Origin: Bathynomus jamesi
Taxonomy: Eukaryota > Arthropoda > Malacostraca > Isopoda > Cirolanidae
Assembly: GCA_023014485.1 (NCBI GenBank)
Contig: JAJOZX010005616.1
Span: forward strand, 212,501 to 276,500
Reading direction: 5' to 3'
DNA: 64,000 nucleotides
Shown here: positions 1-10,870 of the stretch, in pieces
How positions within the stretch are numbered: position 1 is the stretch's first letter
How the letters are laid out: each line of letters begins with the position of its first letter
Program-made: the position numbers and the translations under genes
The notes under the pieces: model-generated
Databases searched by the model: none
What the model was told of the DNA's origin: nothing
Seen by the model: only the letters and a program-made list of their open reading frames with translations

Positions 1-60
1 GTAAGTTTTATTCTAACACAACTTCAGATGCAACAAAGATTGAAAAATTACGGTGTATTC

Positions 61-102
<42 letters not shown>

Positions 103-518
103 GCTTCTTATTTTCCTGATGATTGACTACAACCTATTTTATATAGGTTACATATAAATAGGGCATGCTAATTATATATATATTATAATTTATTATATCT
201 GGTGGGTTTTGTTTTGACCTTAGATGACCTCTAACCAACTCAGAGGTCTGCTTCGTGTCACCAAACTAAACCCTCGCTCGCTTGATGGTCAAAGTTCCCT
301 TGACCTGAAAAAAAGTAATCTGTATCATTCCAGTGTTGGTTTCATAAAGTCTCTCTTTATAATTAGAATTAACTCGCTTCTAAATCATTAACCAACTCTT
401 GATACATATATATACACACATACAATATATATATATGTATATATGTATATATATGATCATTTACGAGGGTTGGTCCGAAAGCTCGATACAGCGGCGGTCG
501 ATTTTATACAAAGAGCGT

Positions 519-553
<35 letters not shown>

Positions 554-1124
554 TTTTTTTTATTGTATTAATTAATGGCGCCATACGTACATACATACAA
601 ATATATTAATATTCTTCTAATGATGCAATTGATATCAATGTGTACCGTATACACACCTACTGTAAACCGTATATCCTCACTGTATACTGTACCCACCAGA
701 CGTATTTTGCAATTGAAAATATAAAATCTCGAAGATAAATTATATTTAGTCAAAAGCATTGATACAACTTGGTAGATAAATATTGTAGATATTCTCTACT
801 CTAACAGCTGTTATCATTCTACACAAATTCACTATAAAATATAATAATTAGATCAAACGCTTAAAACTATATAAGAAATACATAATTATTACTTTCATAT
901 ATTTATATATAAATACAGAGAGAGAGAGTTTGTAAATGTTCTCAGATTGCGTGGGGTGTGTGTGTGTGTGTATGTGTGTGCGTGTTTGACGTGTATACAT
1001 AATAGTTTATAAGTGTACACATCCATCTCATATACAAAAGTCTCTATACATAAGCTTAACATCTCTTTTGTTCATTTCTTTAAGTTTTTAATGATAATAA
1101 AGAATGTATAACATTTGTTAAAGT

Positions 1125-1162
<38 letters not shown>
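1..1162. other. 3' flank of Lim1: AT-rich, no gene seen
   Basis: The stretch is AT-rich with (TA)n at 65-97 and 1129-1160, a (CA)n/(TA)n patch at 523-552 and (GT)n near 957-980. At about 462-485 there is a single mariner-like terminus (ACGAGGGTTGGTCCGAAAG) without a visible partner. No coding exon is recognisable. It may contain part of the Lim1 3' UTR. Confidence 0.5.
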
Positions 1163-1165
<3 letters not shown>

Positions 1166-1382
1166 GGTGAACCAAAAGTAGGTGGACAGTAGGTTGAATA
1201 CGGTTTGTGTTATATTATATTATAACTATGGTGTTCATTATAACTATGGTGTTTGTGTTTTATTATATTAAATATTATAACTAAATTTATTTAAATTTTA
1301 TTTTGTATTATAGTATACAAAAAAATTAAATATGTATTCTCAAAATAAACGTTATCATTTACTGTCCACCTACATTTGGTTC

Positions 1383-1387
<5 letters not shown>
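1163..1387 (+). mobile_element. 225-bp MITE, copy 1
   Basis: The terminal inverted repeats are GGTGAACCAAAAGTAGGTGG on the left and its counterpart at the right (CCACCTACATTTGGTTCACC), with an AT-rich non-coding centre. (TA)n tracts flank both ends. An almost identical copy lies in inverse orientation at 50657-50881; by eye they differ at one base. It is probably a non-autonomous Tc1/mariner-type element, judged from the TA flanks and TIR style. No transposase remains. Confidence 0.85.
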
Positions 1388-1423
<36 letters not shown>

Positions 1424-1530
1424 GGGCTTTCAACCACAAAATTGTCGTTTTTTTAACAACCAGCAATTAATATAATGAAATAGGTTCGTCATACTCTGCT
1501 ATATATTATATATTTCCGCACTATGACTCC

Positions 1531-1583
<53 letters not shown>

Positions 1584-1835
1584 AACTACTCTATAATCTT
1601 AATTTATCGTAAATTTTGAAGGTCCATACAAGAAATTTTGTGCCGCACACTGTCAGGGACGATATATGTGTATATAACTACATTTTTTTTTTTTTTGTCC
1701 TTTGTTCATTAATACATTTTAAGAAAATTCTTGACATTCCCACTTCCTCTTTATCGTCTTTTTATATATATATATTTTTTATATAAGATTATCGTATATT
1801 TACATTTCCATATATTAAAAATCGCGTAATTTTGT

Positions 1836-2020
1836 TTATCTGTTATTACCTCCGTGCGCCAAGATCATGTTGTCTGGGGAAGATCTTTGCGAAAGAATAT
1901 CTGGGGGCTGATTCATGTAGGATCCGTCGCTTATTGGAGGACCCCCGAGCCCCGTTAAAGGAGAGAAGTCTCCCATTGGACCCCCAGGAGGTAGGGGCTG
2001 CTCCATGGCTGGTGGCAATC
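1836..2020 (-). CDS. Lim1: Lim1 terminal coding exon
   Basis: A 185-nt exon with acceptor TTCTTTCATAG at 2021, starting with two bases that complete a glycine codon. It encodes about 60 residues rich in Pro, Gly and Met (LPPAMEQPLPPGGPMGDF, then DILSQRSSPDNMILAHGG) and ends at a TAA at 1838-1836. Composition continues the previous exon, and phases match (phase 1). Function is unknown; it is probably part of the transactivation region. GGAGGTAATA just before the stop could act as a donor, so an alternative C-terminus downstream cannot be excluded. No convincing poly(A) site was recognised to the left. Confidence 0.88.
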
Positions 2021-2333
2021 CTATGAAAGAAATTCATTATAAGTTCTAAAGTACTAAAATAGGATATAAACAATGATTCATTGTTTCAAAAAATGTGTTT
2101 AGAAAAGAATGCGTAAAATATGTATTTTGTGTACCCCTGAAAAATGTAATATGTACCTCCGGTTGAAAACCGCTAATGTAAACAATGACCAATTTACTTT
2201 AGATATTAAAATGTTAATTACGTGATAATATAATCTTTAAACTTAGTTAACATTTCAGTTATTTAACACAGAATGGTTTGCAAAAATTCTTATACAAGAG
2301 AACAGACAATGTTTGAACAGTTCTCGTAATTAC

Positions 2334-2568
2334 CATGGGGAAATCCCATGCCCGGAGGTGGTGGGGGTCCTTGCCCCGGGAAGAACTCGTGGAACCCTTG
2401 TGGGCCATATCCAAAAGCATCTCCGTAGTAGGGATACCCATCTTCCATACTGGGGGACATTCTCATACCGCGCAACTTACGAGGGTTGCCGAAGATATGA
2501 GCTCTCATTCCTAAAGAGGAAAGCTGTTTCATCCTTCGTTCCTTACTTCTTTTGTTTTGAAACCACAC
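2334..2568 (-). CDS. Lim1: Lim1 exon: homeodomain recognition helix and C-terminal region
   Basis: The exon begins [15 protein letters not shown], the recognition helix with Trp48, Phe49, Gln50, Asn51 and Arg53. Gln50 and Asn51 are the main base-contacting residues. Lys52 in NKR is, as I recall, the arthropod form of Lim1, where vertebrate Lhx1 has Arg. Downstream are a short basic segment ([10 protein letters not shown]) and a Gly/Tyr/Phe/Pro-rich region with GFHEFFPG and a run of five prolines. The acceptor is TTGTTTTTTCAG and the donor GTAATT at 2333; the exon ends in phase 1. The frame stays open about 19 codons past this donor, so a read-through form is formally possible, but the downstream exon fits the phase. 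Confidence 0.95.
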
Positions 2569-2924
2569 CTGAAAAAACAAAAAGAATAAAAAATATAAAC
2601 ATTAAAAATTCTTCTCCAACATATGATAATCATTGTGGCTGCACAGTCGCCCTCGCGCTCATCGCAAGACCATCAATTGACTCGTCGTTTAGTGTAAAGT
2701 TCATGTTTGGCGTTTGGCAAATCATTTTCAGATTTGCACCTCGAGATTCACAAAAGTGAACATTCAAACCTATTTATTCGCTATTTGCGAGTTTATCAAT
2801 GTTATTAATATAATTTTAACATTGTAAATTAATAATAATAGCTATAATTACCATAATTATCAGGAAATCCCCCCCACTTTGCTCATCAAGTAAAGAATTA
2901 TGAATACACACACACACACACACG

Positions 2925-2980
<56 letters not shown>

Positions 2981-3274
2981 GTCATTGCATTTAGCGTGTC
3001 AATCTTCCATAGGGGTAAAAGGGTCATAATAATTACGTTAATAGGCCGTGTGAGGGAATCTTTAATTATACGTTCAGATGAACGTTTCAGCATATTAACG
3101 AACGTAAAAAAGTAGTTAGAAAAGACAAACTTGCGTTCACGAACGAACACCAATAATTATGTACAGGGTTGCATGCTTATTGGAACGTTCTGTTTCAAAT
3201 ACTGTACATCATTGAAATATAGAGAAAATATAGGGCTACATGTAAATTATGCTTTGTTGCCAACACACACACAA

Positions 3275-3305
<31 letters not shown>
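2569..3305. other. Lim1 intron, left end of the 23-kb intron
   Basis: Non-coding with a long (CA)n(TA)n tract at 2906-2979 and (CA)n/(TA)n at 3262-3306. At 3162-3186 TACAGGGTTGCATGCTTATT looks like one end of a mariner-type element, perhaps belonging with the transposase fragment at 3400-3560. Nothing else recognised. Confidence 0.4.
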
Positions 3306-3306
<1 letters not shown>

Positions 3307-3362
3307 CCCATAAATGAGGCGGGATGCTGCAGAGGGGTTAACCGCAGGTCGATCCTGAACCA
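3306..3362 (+). repeat. 3' terminal fragment of a CR1/Jockey-like LINE
   Basis: About 57 bp (ATGAGGCGGGATGCTGCAG, then GGTCGATCCTGAAC) match the 3' end of the degenerate LINE that finishes near 34366 (ATGAGGCGCGATGCTAGAG, then GGTCGACCCTGAAC). Extreme 5' truncation is typical of LINE insertions. Confidence 0.6.
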
Positions 3363-3399
3363 TCATTCAAACTGACATAAAGTAATATATATACAGTAT

Positions 3400-3560
3400 A
3401 TGATGCTGGAGCCAACATTGGAGAACATATTCTCACTAATTTTGACGTATTCTTTGTGAATTTTTTTCTTCAAGTGATCAAGGGTGTGTGGTCGTGATGA
3501 GTAAATCACTGACTTGAGATGCCCCCAAAGGAAAACATCTAATGACATCAGATTCAATAA
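3400..3560 (-). pseudogene. mariner-type transposase C-terminal fragment
   Basis: The minus-strand frame reads LMSLDVFLWGHLKSVIY followed by a Lys-rich helix. This corresponds to the segment around the third catalytic Asp (PLDFFLWG) and the C-terminal helices of mariner-like transposases. It is a short remnant with no N-terminal part; position 3404 is near its C-terminus. The possible matching TIR is at 3162. Confidence 0.6.
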
Positions 3561-4685
3561 AGTAAATGTCCTCTGGATACAGACTTTTGGTTACGTTCAA
3601 ACATATATCTGGTATATAAACTGAACATTGAATTCAGTAAAATGAACAATCTATGGCACTCTAAATGGTACGAGACGTTTGGTTATATATATATGAAACG
3701 TTTTTTTGACATCTTCTGAAAGGCTTCTGAAACGTTTTTTTGACATCTTCTGAAAAGCTTCTGAAAGGCTTCTGAAATAAGTAATAGTTATTTTGAAATG
3801 TTTACTAGATATTTCAGATATTTGTAAAAGCTGCTTTAAATGTTCCAAATATATAAAGGCGTAGAAATTAAACATTTCATTTATATAATGGTTTATTTTT
3901 TTTATTTTTTGCGCCTAGACGCATGCGCAGTGTGGTTACAAATATTTTGAAATTGTGACGCAGTTTATTTCGTATTTGTATTTATAGGCTATCTCGAAAC
4001 GAAGAGAAAACAATTATTATATTTGTGCATTTATTTATTTATTCCATGTAGGTTTAGATCTTTCACGCATTTATTAATTTTAGTTATTTGGTTAGGCCTT
4101 GGCTAGTAAAGTCTTTCAAGATTAAGAACCAGCCCGTGTCCCTGAGACTAACCTTAGACCTAGGTTTCTTGATATACAAGTAGGTCTACCATAGGTTCAG
4201 TCTCTAAGTTAGACATTCTATACTTGAGAAAAGATACAGGTAAGTTATAAAGGGTTCGGGCTGGAGCAACCACAATGAATCCAAAACTGAGAAGTAAAAT
4301 ATTTGAGGAAAATTAGATGTACGTACAAGATATACTGTATATTAACTCGAAAAGCATCGACTTATATAAAAACAATTTCGGGTATTTAAAAGTGATAATT
4401 GGCTTTGATAATGTAAATCACGGGAAATTATTTGATAGGGATACAAAATCAATTACAAGAAGAAATGGATATAAATTGAAAGTCAAAAGTTATTAAGAGT
4501 AATACTGATAAACAGCTCTTTTAATATAAATTTAAACTTATATTTAAACTTTCATTCATTAGACATTTCATTGTTAGACATTTCATTAGACATTTCAGAT
4601 TAATCTTTTTAGCTTAGTCTTTTCAATTTTTCAAAAAAATTGAGACAATTTAGACATTTCAACTGAGTTACCGAAATGTCTAATG
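3561..4685. other. Lim1 intron, no gene seen
   Basis: AT-rich intron. At 3700-3775 a short segment (GAAACGTTTTTTTGACATC, then TTCTGAAAGGC) is duplicated in tandem. No exon, RNA gene or complete transposon recognised. Confidence 0.4.
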
Positions 4686-4693
4686 CATTAGAG

Positions 4694-4905
4694 TCCAGTG
4701 ATTCTCAACCTGCTTTGTATGATTACCCCAAACCAATTCTAACCGACCCCCATTACCCCAATCATTAGATATTATTTTTTGTATAACTTCTCAATTATCA
4801 CAATAGTATTTTTTATAATTTCTGGATCGCGTGTCATGTCATTACCCCGCAAAATAGTTGTCATTACCCCAGTTGGGTAATTTACCCACCGGTTGAAAAC
4901 CAATG
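4694..4905. mobile_element. probable hAT MITE
   Basis: The left end has CAGTGATTCTCAACCTGC and the right end ACCGGTTGAAAACCAATG, inverted versions of the CAGTGnTTCTCAACC terminus found in Charlie-like hAT elements. The flanks CATTAGAG (4686-4693) and CATTACAG (4906-4913) look like an 8-bp target duplication with one mismatch. Internal sequence is non-coding. Confidence 0.6.
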
Positions 4906-5044
4906 CATTACAGTAGACATTTAAAAATTTAAAAATTTGAACAACCAAACGTCAACCGTAATGACTACTTCTATTTAGAGTGGACCGAAGGACTGTTGTT
5001 AGAACATACACACACAAACATATATATATATATATATATATATA

Positions 5045-5362
5045 TTGCTCGTCAATTAACTCGGCGTAATTCATTCATGAAAGTCCCTGTAAAAGTACCA
5101 ATTTGATACCCATAAAAGTACCGATTTGATACCTTTTTTCCTTCAAATCTCTTTTATTAAACGCTTTTAAGTATAATTAAACTCACTTTTTAATTCATAA
5201 TTCAGTTCATAAATGAAGATAAGAAAAATTAATTTATTGACATTTTTGGGAGAATTTTATCAATTTTACCACTTTGAGGCGAAGTCAGGCATTGCGTTAG
5301 GGTACGCGACCCTCCGAGTTTTAAAGTTGTCGCAATTGTGAATCACCGAGTTAAGCGACAAG

Positions 5363-5365
<3 letters not shown>
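5045..5365. mobile_element. MITE-like element with about 30-bp imperfect inverted ends
   Basis: The left end TTGCTCGTCAATTAACTCGG and the right end CCGAGTTAAGCGACAAGTAA are inverted repeats with some mismatches, and (TA)n tracts lie on both sides. The inside is non-coding. The superfamily is not identified. Confidence 0.55.
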
Positions 5366-5433
<68 letters not shown>

Positions 5434-5437
<4 letters not shown>

Positions 5438-5785
5438 ACACAGACCGTGCATGGAACAAGGAACTCTTCTGGGAAAATTAAATTCACTATAGTTCGAATA
5501 AGTAATGGTAAATGGCAAATATTAAAGGTTTTTTTTTTTTCATGATGGAAGCCCAACGTGGACAACGGGTCACTAACAAAGAGGACCCAAAATATAAGCT
5601 CCCTTCACATTTTTGCCAGTGACCACGTTGGGCTTCCATCATGAAAAAGAAAAATTTTAGTATTTGTCATTTACCATTACTTATTCAGTAGAAAGGATTT
5701 AACTCTCCCAGAAGGATTCCTTGTTCCGTGCACGGTCTGTGTGTAACATAAAAGTTTCTCAGGGGACCATTCTCATTTGTAGCAT
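5434..5785. mobile_element. foldback element, copy A
   Basis: The two halves are inverted copies of each other, each with CAGACCGTGCATGGAACAAG at the outside and the TTTCATGATGGAAGCCCAAC segment inside; the arms are roughly 145 bp and diverged. A right-hand tail with CTCAGGGGACCATTCTCA follows. It belongs to the family also seen at 39639, 41447-44035 and 57932. It starts at the end of a (TA)n(GT)n tract. No protein is encoded. Confidence 0.85.
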
Positions 5786-6099
5786 ATATATATAATAAAC
5801 ACACACACTGTGTTTGTGGTGTGTGTGTGTGTGTGTGCGTAAAAATTGTATTTTAATTTAAATTTTATGACATTAATCTGAAAGGGTTCCTTATTTATTT
5901 ATTTATTTGGTTTGATGTTATCAGTTTGATAAAAGGAAAATATTTGAAGATAAAAATCAAAGTCATCGGGTTTTTTTTTTATTATTATTATTATAATTAT
6001 TATGACATTTGATTCTTTTTTCCTCCAAGAATTGTTCACATTTTTAATAATGTTTTTTAAAAAATTTCTTTCACGATTCATTCATAACTGAGTTCAGAT

Positions 6100-6156
<57 letters not shown>

Positions 6157-6274
6157 AATTTTATCCTTTGCTAGGATTCGAACCAGGGCCCTATGTCTCG
6201 GAGAAGCGAGTGTTTACCATAAGCAAAAATGAACGGTTACACGTTTGTGTGTATATATATGTATATATATATGC
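5786..6274. repeat. (GT)n and (TA)n microsatellites with a tRNA-like 3' half
   Basis: (GT)n at 5819-5838 and (TA)n at 6102-6153. At 6168-6225, on the minus strand, CCCTGGTTCGAATCCTAG contains a tRNA B-box, so this may be a SINE or tRNA pseudogene fragment. No coding sequence. Confidence 0.4.
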
Positions 6275-7458
6275 AAAATTCTCTGATACCATTACTGAGA
6301 TCGGAAACCAACCTAGTAAAGGCCTTAAACTCCCCATACCTCAATATAATACTCTGCGGACATTATAATTTCCCATTTAAAAAAAGGTACGAATATAGTA
6401 TACATAAAGCAGGATAAGGGGGAGCGCGAGAGAAAACCAGGAACAAGCAAAAATGCTGATAGTTCAAACAAATAAATTTATACTAACGCAACAAATAACA
6501 TAATACCAGAAAAAATAATTGCCTGGATCTTGTTTTCACGAACGCCACCAATTCAAGTGACGACATAAAAATAACCCCAGCTATTATCCCGGACCACAAA
6601 AGTATCGAAATATCAACTAATATGACGACAACCTACACACAACAAAGAAAGAAGCAAATTTGAGACTTTTAACCTAAACTCCAAAACTATAAATTGGGAA
6701 GAAGTCAAATTCTATATGGCCCAAATAGAATAGGAAATGGTTTTAAAGGATAAAACAACCGAAGAAATAATGATAACCTTTGAAGAAAAGACGTTTGAAA
6801 TTTTAGGAAAGTATGTTGCGAAATAACAGACAAAAGGAAAAAGGAATTATTTCCAGACAAAAGCGAACAATATTTGGCAAAAGAGAATAGTTGCAAAAGT
6901 AATGAGTTGCACAAACGACAATGCCAGAAAGGTGATCCGAGAAAAGGTGGAGTATCGGTGGTGAAGTACAAGCACTAATTAAGGGCTATTCAGAGAAGGA
7001 GGAGGAAGATGCGGTAGAAGTAATCAAGGAAAACCCAAATTATTTCTATAACTTTGCGAATAGAAAAACAAGAACGCGTACCACTATCGGGCCCTTAAGG
7101 AAAGAAAATAATGATTTAATAATAATTTACAAGAAATAGCTGAAATAGTGAGAGCTTAGTATGAATCAGTTTTCATTGCCCCCCAAAAGAGACAAACTGA
7201 TACCTGATAGAACTATCTTCTTTGAAGAGAAATTACGGGAAGAGCATATAATGATTTTGATCTTACTCCAGAAGATATAGAGCGAGCTAGAGGACAAATA
7301 AAATCACACTTAACTGCAGGTCCGAATAAATGGAACTCTTTGATGATTGAAAACTGTAAGAATGAAACAGCTACATCCCTATATTTCATATGGAGAAGAT
7401 CCCTATACACATGGGAAATACCGAGCATTCTGAAAAGGGCGAACATTTTTCACAAACC

Positions 7459-7681
7459 GTATTTTACACCTCATAAGACGCTACAAGTGGTAAGACGCAC
7501 TTTATATTTAGCAAAGAATATTTAGGAAAAAAATATTTCGAAGATTTATCAGCCTGACAAAAATATATTCCCATAACTTTATTAAAAGAACATTAAACAA
7601 AACAATAACATATGAGCCCTGAAGTGATTTTTGGAGACGTTTTTCAGGAAAAAAAGTAGCGTCTTATGAGGCGTAAAATAC
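7459..7681. mobile_element. MITE inside LINE copy A
   Basis: A 223-bp insertion with 26-bp inverted ends, GTATTTTACACCTCATAAGA on the left and its inverse TCTTATGAGGCGTAAAATAC on the right, with one mismatch. It interrupts the LINE where related copies read directly from GCGAGCATA to TATAAAGGAGG. Superfamily not identified; no coding capacity. Confidence 0.75.
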
Positions 7682-8068
7682 GATATATATAAAGGAGAGG
7701 ATAGCTTTCACGCAAAGAACTATTAACCAGTGTCACTGACATCCCGTCTCATCAAATATGTGAAAGTTAGAGAGAAAATCTACGAATTTTGGTGACACAG
7801 GAAAGATTCAATGAGAACCAGCACGGATTCCGATCCGGAAGATGGTACATATCAAAACTAATAGAGCACTATAACAATATCCTAGACGCACTTGAAAGCA
7901 ATGAAAACTACGATGTCATATACACGGATTTTGTTAAAGCGTTCCACTAGTGTGATCATGGTATAGTAACACATAAAATGAAATATATGGGAATAACGGG
8001 CAAAGTGGGAAAATGTATCTATATCTTTCTCAGAGAACGGCAGTAAGTTATAAGTATCCAAGGTATAT

Positions 8069-8385
8069 GCGCCTCGGTGGTGTAGTGGTTATCGTCGCTG
8101 ACTACAAATCCATCGGCCCCGGGATCGAAACCCGGTGACGGCAGGCGGTGCGCAGCAAAACCCAGCTGTTCATCCTTCCACGCAATAATGAAATTGGTTG
8201 GTAGATAAATGGGTACCCTGGGTAGCCAAGTGGTTAAGACGTTGGGCTGCTGGTGGGGGCGTGGTTCAGATTCCACGTTACGCTGTAGGTCTAAGGTGGA
8301 GTGAAAAGCTTGACCTTCGTCAGAATGAACAATTTGGGCGGAAGCAAACCAAAAGTTACCAAAGGTTTTATATAAATTCACTTAA
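8069..8385 (+). mobile_element. dimeric tRNA-derived SINE, copy 1
   Basis: Two tRNA-like units lie in series. The first has an A-box-like GTGGTGTAGTGGTTATCG and a B-box in GGGATCGAAACCCGG. The second begins GTAGCCAAGTGGTTAAGACG and has GTGGTTCAGATTCCACG. A body follows (CTGTAGGTCTAAGGTGGAG) and a tail AGCTTGACCTTCGTCAGAA. Pol III internal promoters would drive transcription. It interrupts LINE copy A between AAGGTATA and CCAGAATCGG. A second copy is at 17768-18100. Confidence 0.75.
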
Positions 8386-9022
8386 TATCATCCCCAGAAT
8401 CGGAAGTACGCAGCTCTGTATCACACGGAACAGTATTAATGCCACTCCTGTTCATTGTCATGCTAACAGGCATAGACAATGAAGTAACGAATAACAGTAT
8501 AGTAACATCCTTTGTTGATGATACAAAAATCAGCAGAAAAATTAGGAATGCAGAAGAGGTGGAAGCCGTACAGGGGGGCACAAACAGAACATACAGATGG
8601 TCAGAAGACAACAACATGAAATTTATCACCGAAAAATTTCAGGTCTTGAGATATGGGAAGAAATGAGGAACTATAATAGATAAAATATTATATCTCAGAT
8701 AGACAGAAATTTCAGAGAAGCAAGAATGTAAAAGATTTACGAGTTATAATGACCAATGATGCGAAATTGAGACACAAATTAAGATAACGATAAACAAAGT
8801 AAAGATAATTACGGGACAGTTACTGAGAACCTTTAAAAAGATCAAGAAAGTAATGATTCTCTTGCTTTAAACGATGATAATACCAAAATTTGAATACTGC
8901 TCAGTCTTGACGTTCCCATATAAAAAATAAAAGATTAATAAATTAGAGGAAATTCAAAGAAATTTCAAAGCCAAGAACTCAATTACTGGGAAAGACTACA
9001 TACTGTAGGTACATTAAATCTA

Positions 9023-10409
9023 CAGTGCCCGCGAAAAGTATCCGATCACCCTGGAAATTTGTATTTTTTACATAAAAAACAATGTTTAAATGTATACTAA
9101 CCTTATATTAGTATTTTGTCATCTGTCCTTTGGTTTGGATGACTTGTTCTAGACGTTTTGGCATGGATTTAATCAAGTTTTGACAAACTTCCACTGATAT
9201 TTCCTTGCACCATACCTTTTTGATGGCTTCTTGTAATTTTTTCGACTGAAGCCAGTGTCGTGGCATTCAACCTTATTTTTTATTATTAGCCACATATTTT
9301 CTATCGGATTGAGATCTGGACTATTACCAGGCCAATCCAAAATATCAATTTATTGTCAGTAATCCATTTTGTCACTTTTTGGCCCTGTGACATGGTGCAC
9401 CATCATGCATGTATGTTTTTGTCCTTTGGATTGCCATTGCCATTGGAAGTTTATCCTGTAGCATTGCTAATACCGTGCACCATTCATAGTTGTGTTCTTC
9501 GAAGAAAATATAGGTTTCCACGCCATAGTAACCGAAACAACCCCAAACCATCACACTTGGAGGGTGTTTCATTGTCTTTAGGGTGTATTTAGGGTCCATC
9601 CTATTTGAGCCAATGGGCCGGCGAACCTTTTTTGGACAACTTCTGAATGTCAAAATGTCGACTCATCACTAAATAAACCTTCTTCCAGTCATCAACAGTC
9701 CAATGAATATATTTTTTACAAAATGCGACACGTTTTTACGCATTTTTTCATTAATGAACGGTTTCTTAGCAGCATGGCGAGATGGTAATCCGAGTTCTTT
9801 TGGAGCCTCTCCTGGATAGTTCGTTCAGAAACACCAGAAACAAATTATTCATATTAAATTTTATTTCTTTCGCAGTTATTGTTGGGTTTTTCAATACTAA
9901 ACGTTTCATAAGTTTGTCTGTTCGTGAATTTGTTTTTCTCGGTCTGCCAGATCATTTTTTAGGGACTGGCGTGGTTAGGCCGGCATTGTTCTTAGCCGTG
10001 AAACCCATAAATTAACGGTTCTTTGGGATATGTTTAATTCCTTAGCTATCTGTCTCTGTGACTTCCCACATGTATGCAAAGCAACAATAGCACCTCGACA
10101 ATCACTCTTAAGTTGTTTTTTAGCACACATTATATATAAATTTTATTTACACCACTTTCTGTAAAAAAATAACAAAATATCAATAAATTTACAACAAACA
10201 GTGAAATCTGACAACTTTGAGACACAGCCACCGCAACGAAGGCTACCAGAACACTAATTTGAGAATGCGTTGGATAGCTCTCATATCAGCGAGCAACCTC
10301 AAAGTTACCAGATGTCGCTAGAACAAATAGAAAGTGAATTATGTGTCTCTGAATATCAAGGGAAAATATTGTATTTTCTTGAGTGATCGGATACTTTTCG
10401 CGGGCACTG
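9023..10409 (-). mobile_element. Tc1-type element, complete ends, inserted in LINE copy A
   Basis: The perfect inverted ends begin CAGTGCCCGCGAAAAGTATC and the TA target duplications are at 9021-9022 and 10410-10411. The element is 1,387 bp. Removing it gives AAATCTATATTCGCTGG, which matches the uninterrupted LINE at about 45540 (AACCTATATTCACTGG), so the insertion came after the LINE. It carries one broken transposase on the minus strand. Confidence 0.93.
9103..10130 (-). pseudogene. Tc1-like DD34E transposase, frameshifted
   Basis: The frame starts MCAKKQLKSDCRGAIVALHT with a helix-turn-helix (RQIAKELNISQRTVNLW). The catalytic motifs are visible: first Asp in FSDESTF, second in MHDGAPCHRAKK, and the Glu in SPDLNPIENMW, which identifies the Tc1 DDE group. 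MVWGCFGYYGV is also typical. The frame is broken by a stop after FSDESTF, by several frameshifts and by an early stop. It ends at a TAA near 9103. Length is near the usual 340 residues. It should be inactive. Confidence 0.88.
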
Positions 10410-10870
10410 TATATTCGCTGGAAAGGAGAAGAAAAAGATACACCGTAATATACATATGGAAAATAATAGTAAAACTAGTACCTAATTTCAAACTGAACTG
10501 AGTAACCACCCAAACAACAATGGAATATAACAAAGGTATAAAGCGTAGTGTTCCCAAACTAAAGGCCAGACGAGGGGCATCCTCAACTCTGAAGGAAAAT
10601 AGCTTGGTTGTCAGAGGGCCAAGACTAGTTAACCAGCTACCCAAAGAAATATGAAACACCACTGATGTCAAAGTAGAAGTCTTCAAACGAGGATCAGACG
10701 CCTGTCTCAGAACGATTCCGGATGAGCCGGGTGTGCTTGGATATATGAAATGGAGAGCTCAAGACAGCAACTCTCTCCTACATCAAGCCAGGTCTACAGG
10801 TGGGGTCACTAGCTTGATCTCCGTATGAAGTGGAACCAACGCACGGAACATCTACAAGGTTACGAGGTGT

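Larger units (their letters stand above)
6275..10870 (+). pseudogene. Jockey/CR1-like LINE, copy A, degenerate, with three nested insertions
   Basis: Broken reading frames show an AP-endonuclease end (IILCGHYNFPF, normally CGDFNFP), the linker (INWEEVKFYMAQIE), the start of reverse transcriptase (GPNKWNSLMIENCKN), NQHGFRSGR, SFVDDTKISRKIRN (the FADD box with Ala changed to Val) and the C-terminal GYMKWRAQDSNSLLHQARST. Many stops and frameshifts make it dead. The body is interrupted by a MITE (7459-7681), a tRNA SINE (about 8069-8385) and a Tc1 element (9023-10409). Removing these restores collinearity with the copies at 30655 and 44086. The element copies itself by target-primed reverse transcription in its active form. 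Confidence 0.85.

Noticed and set aside
462..520. Complete mariner element near 462
   Set aside because: Only one end-like sequence is present with no inverted partner nearby.
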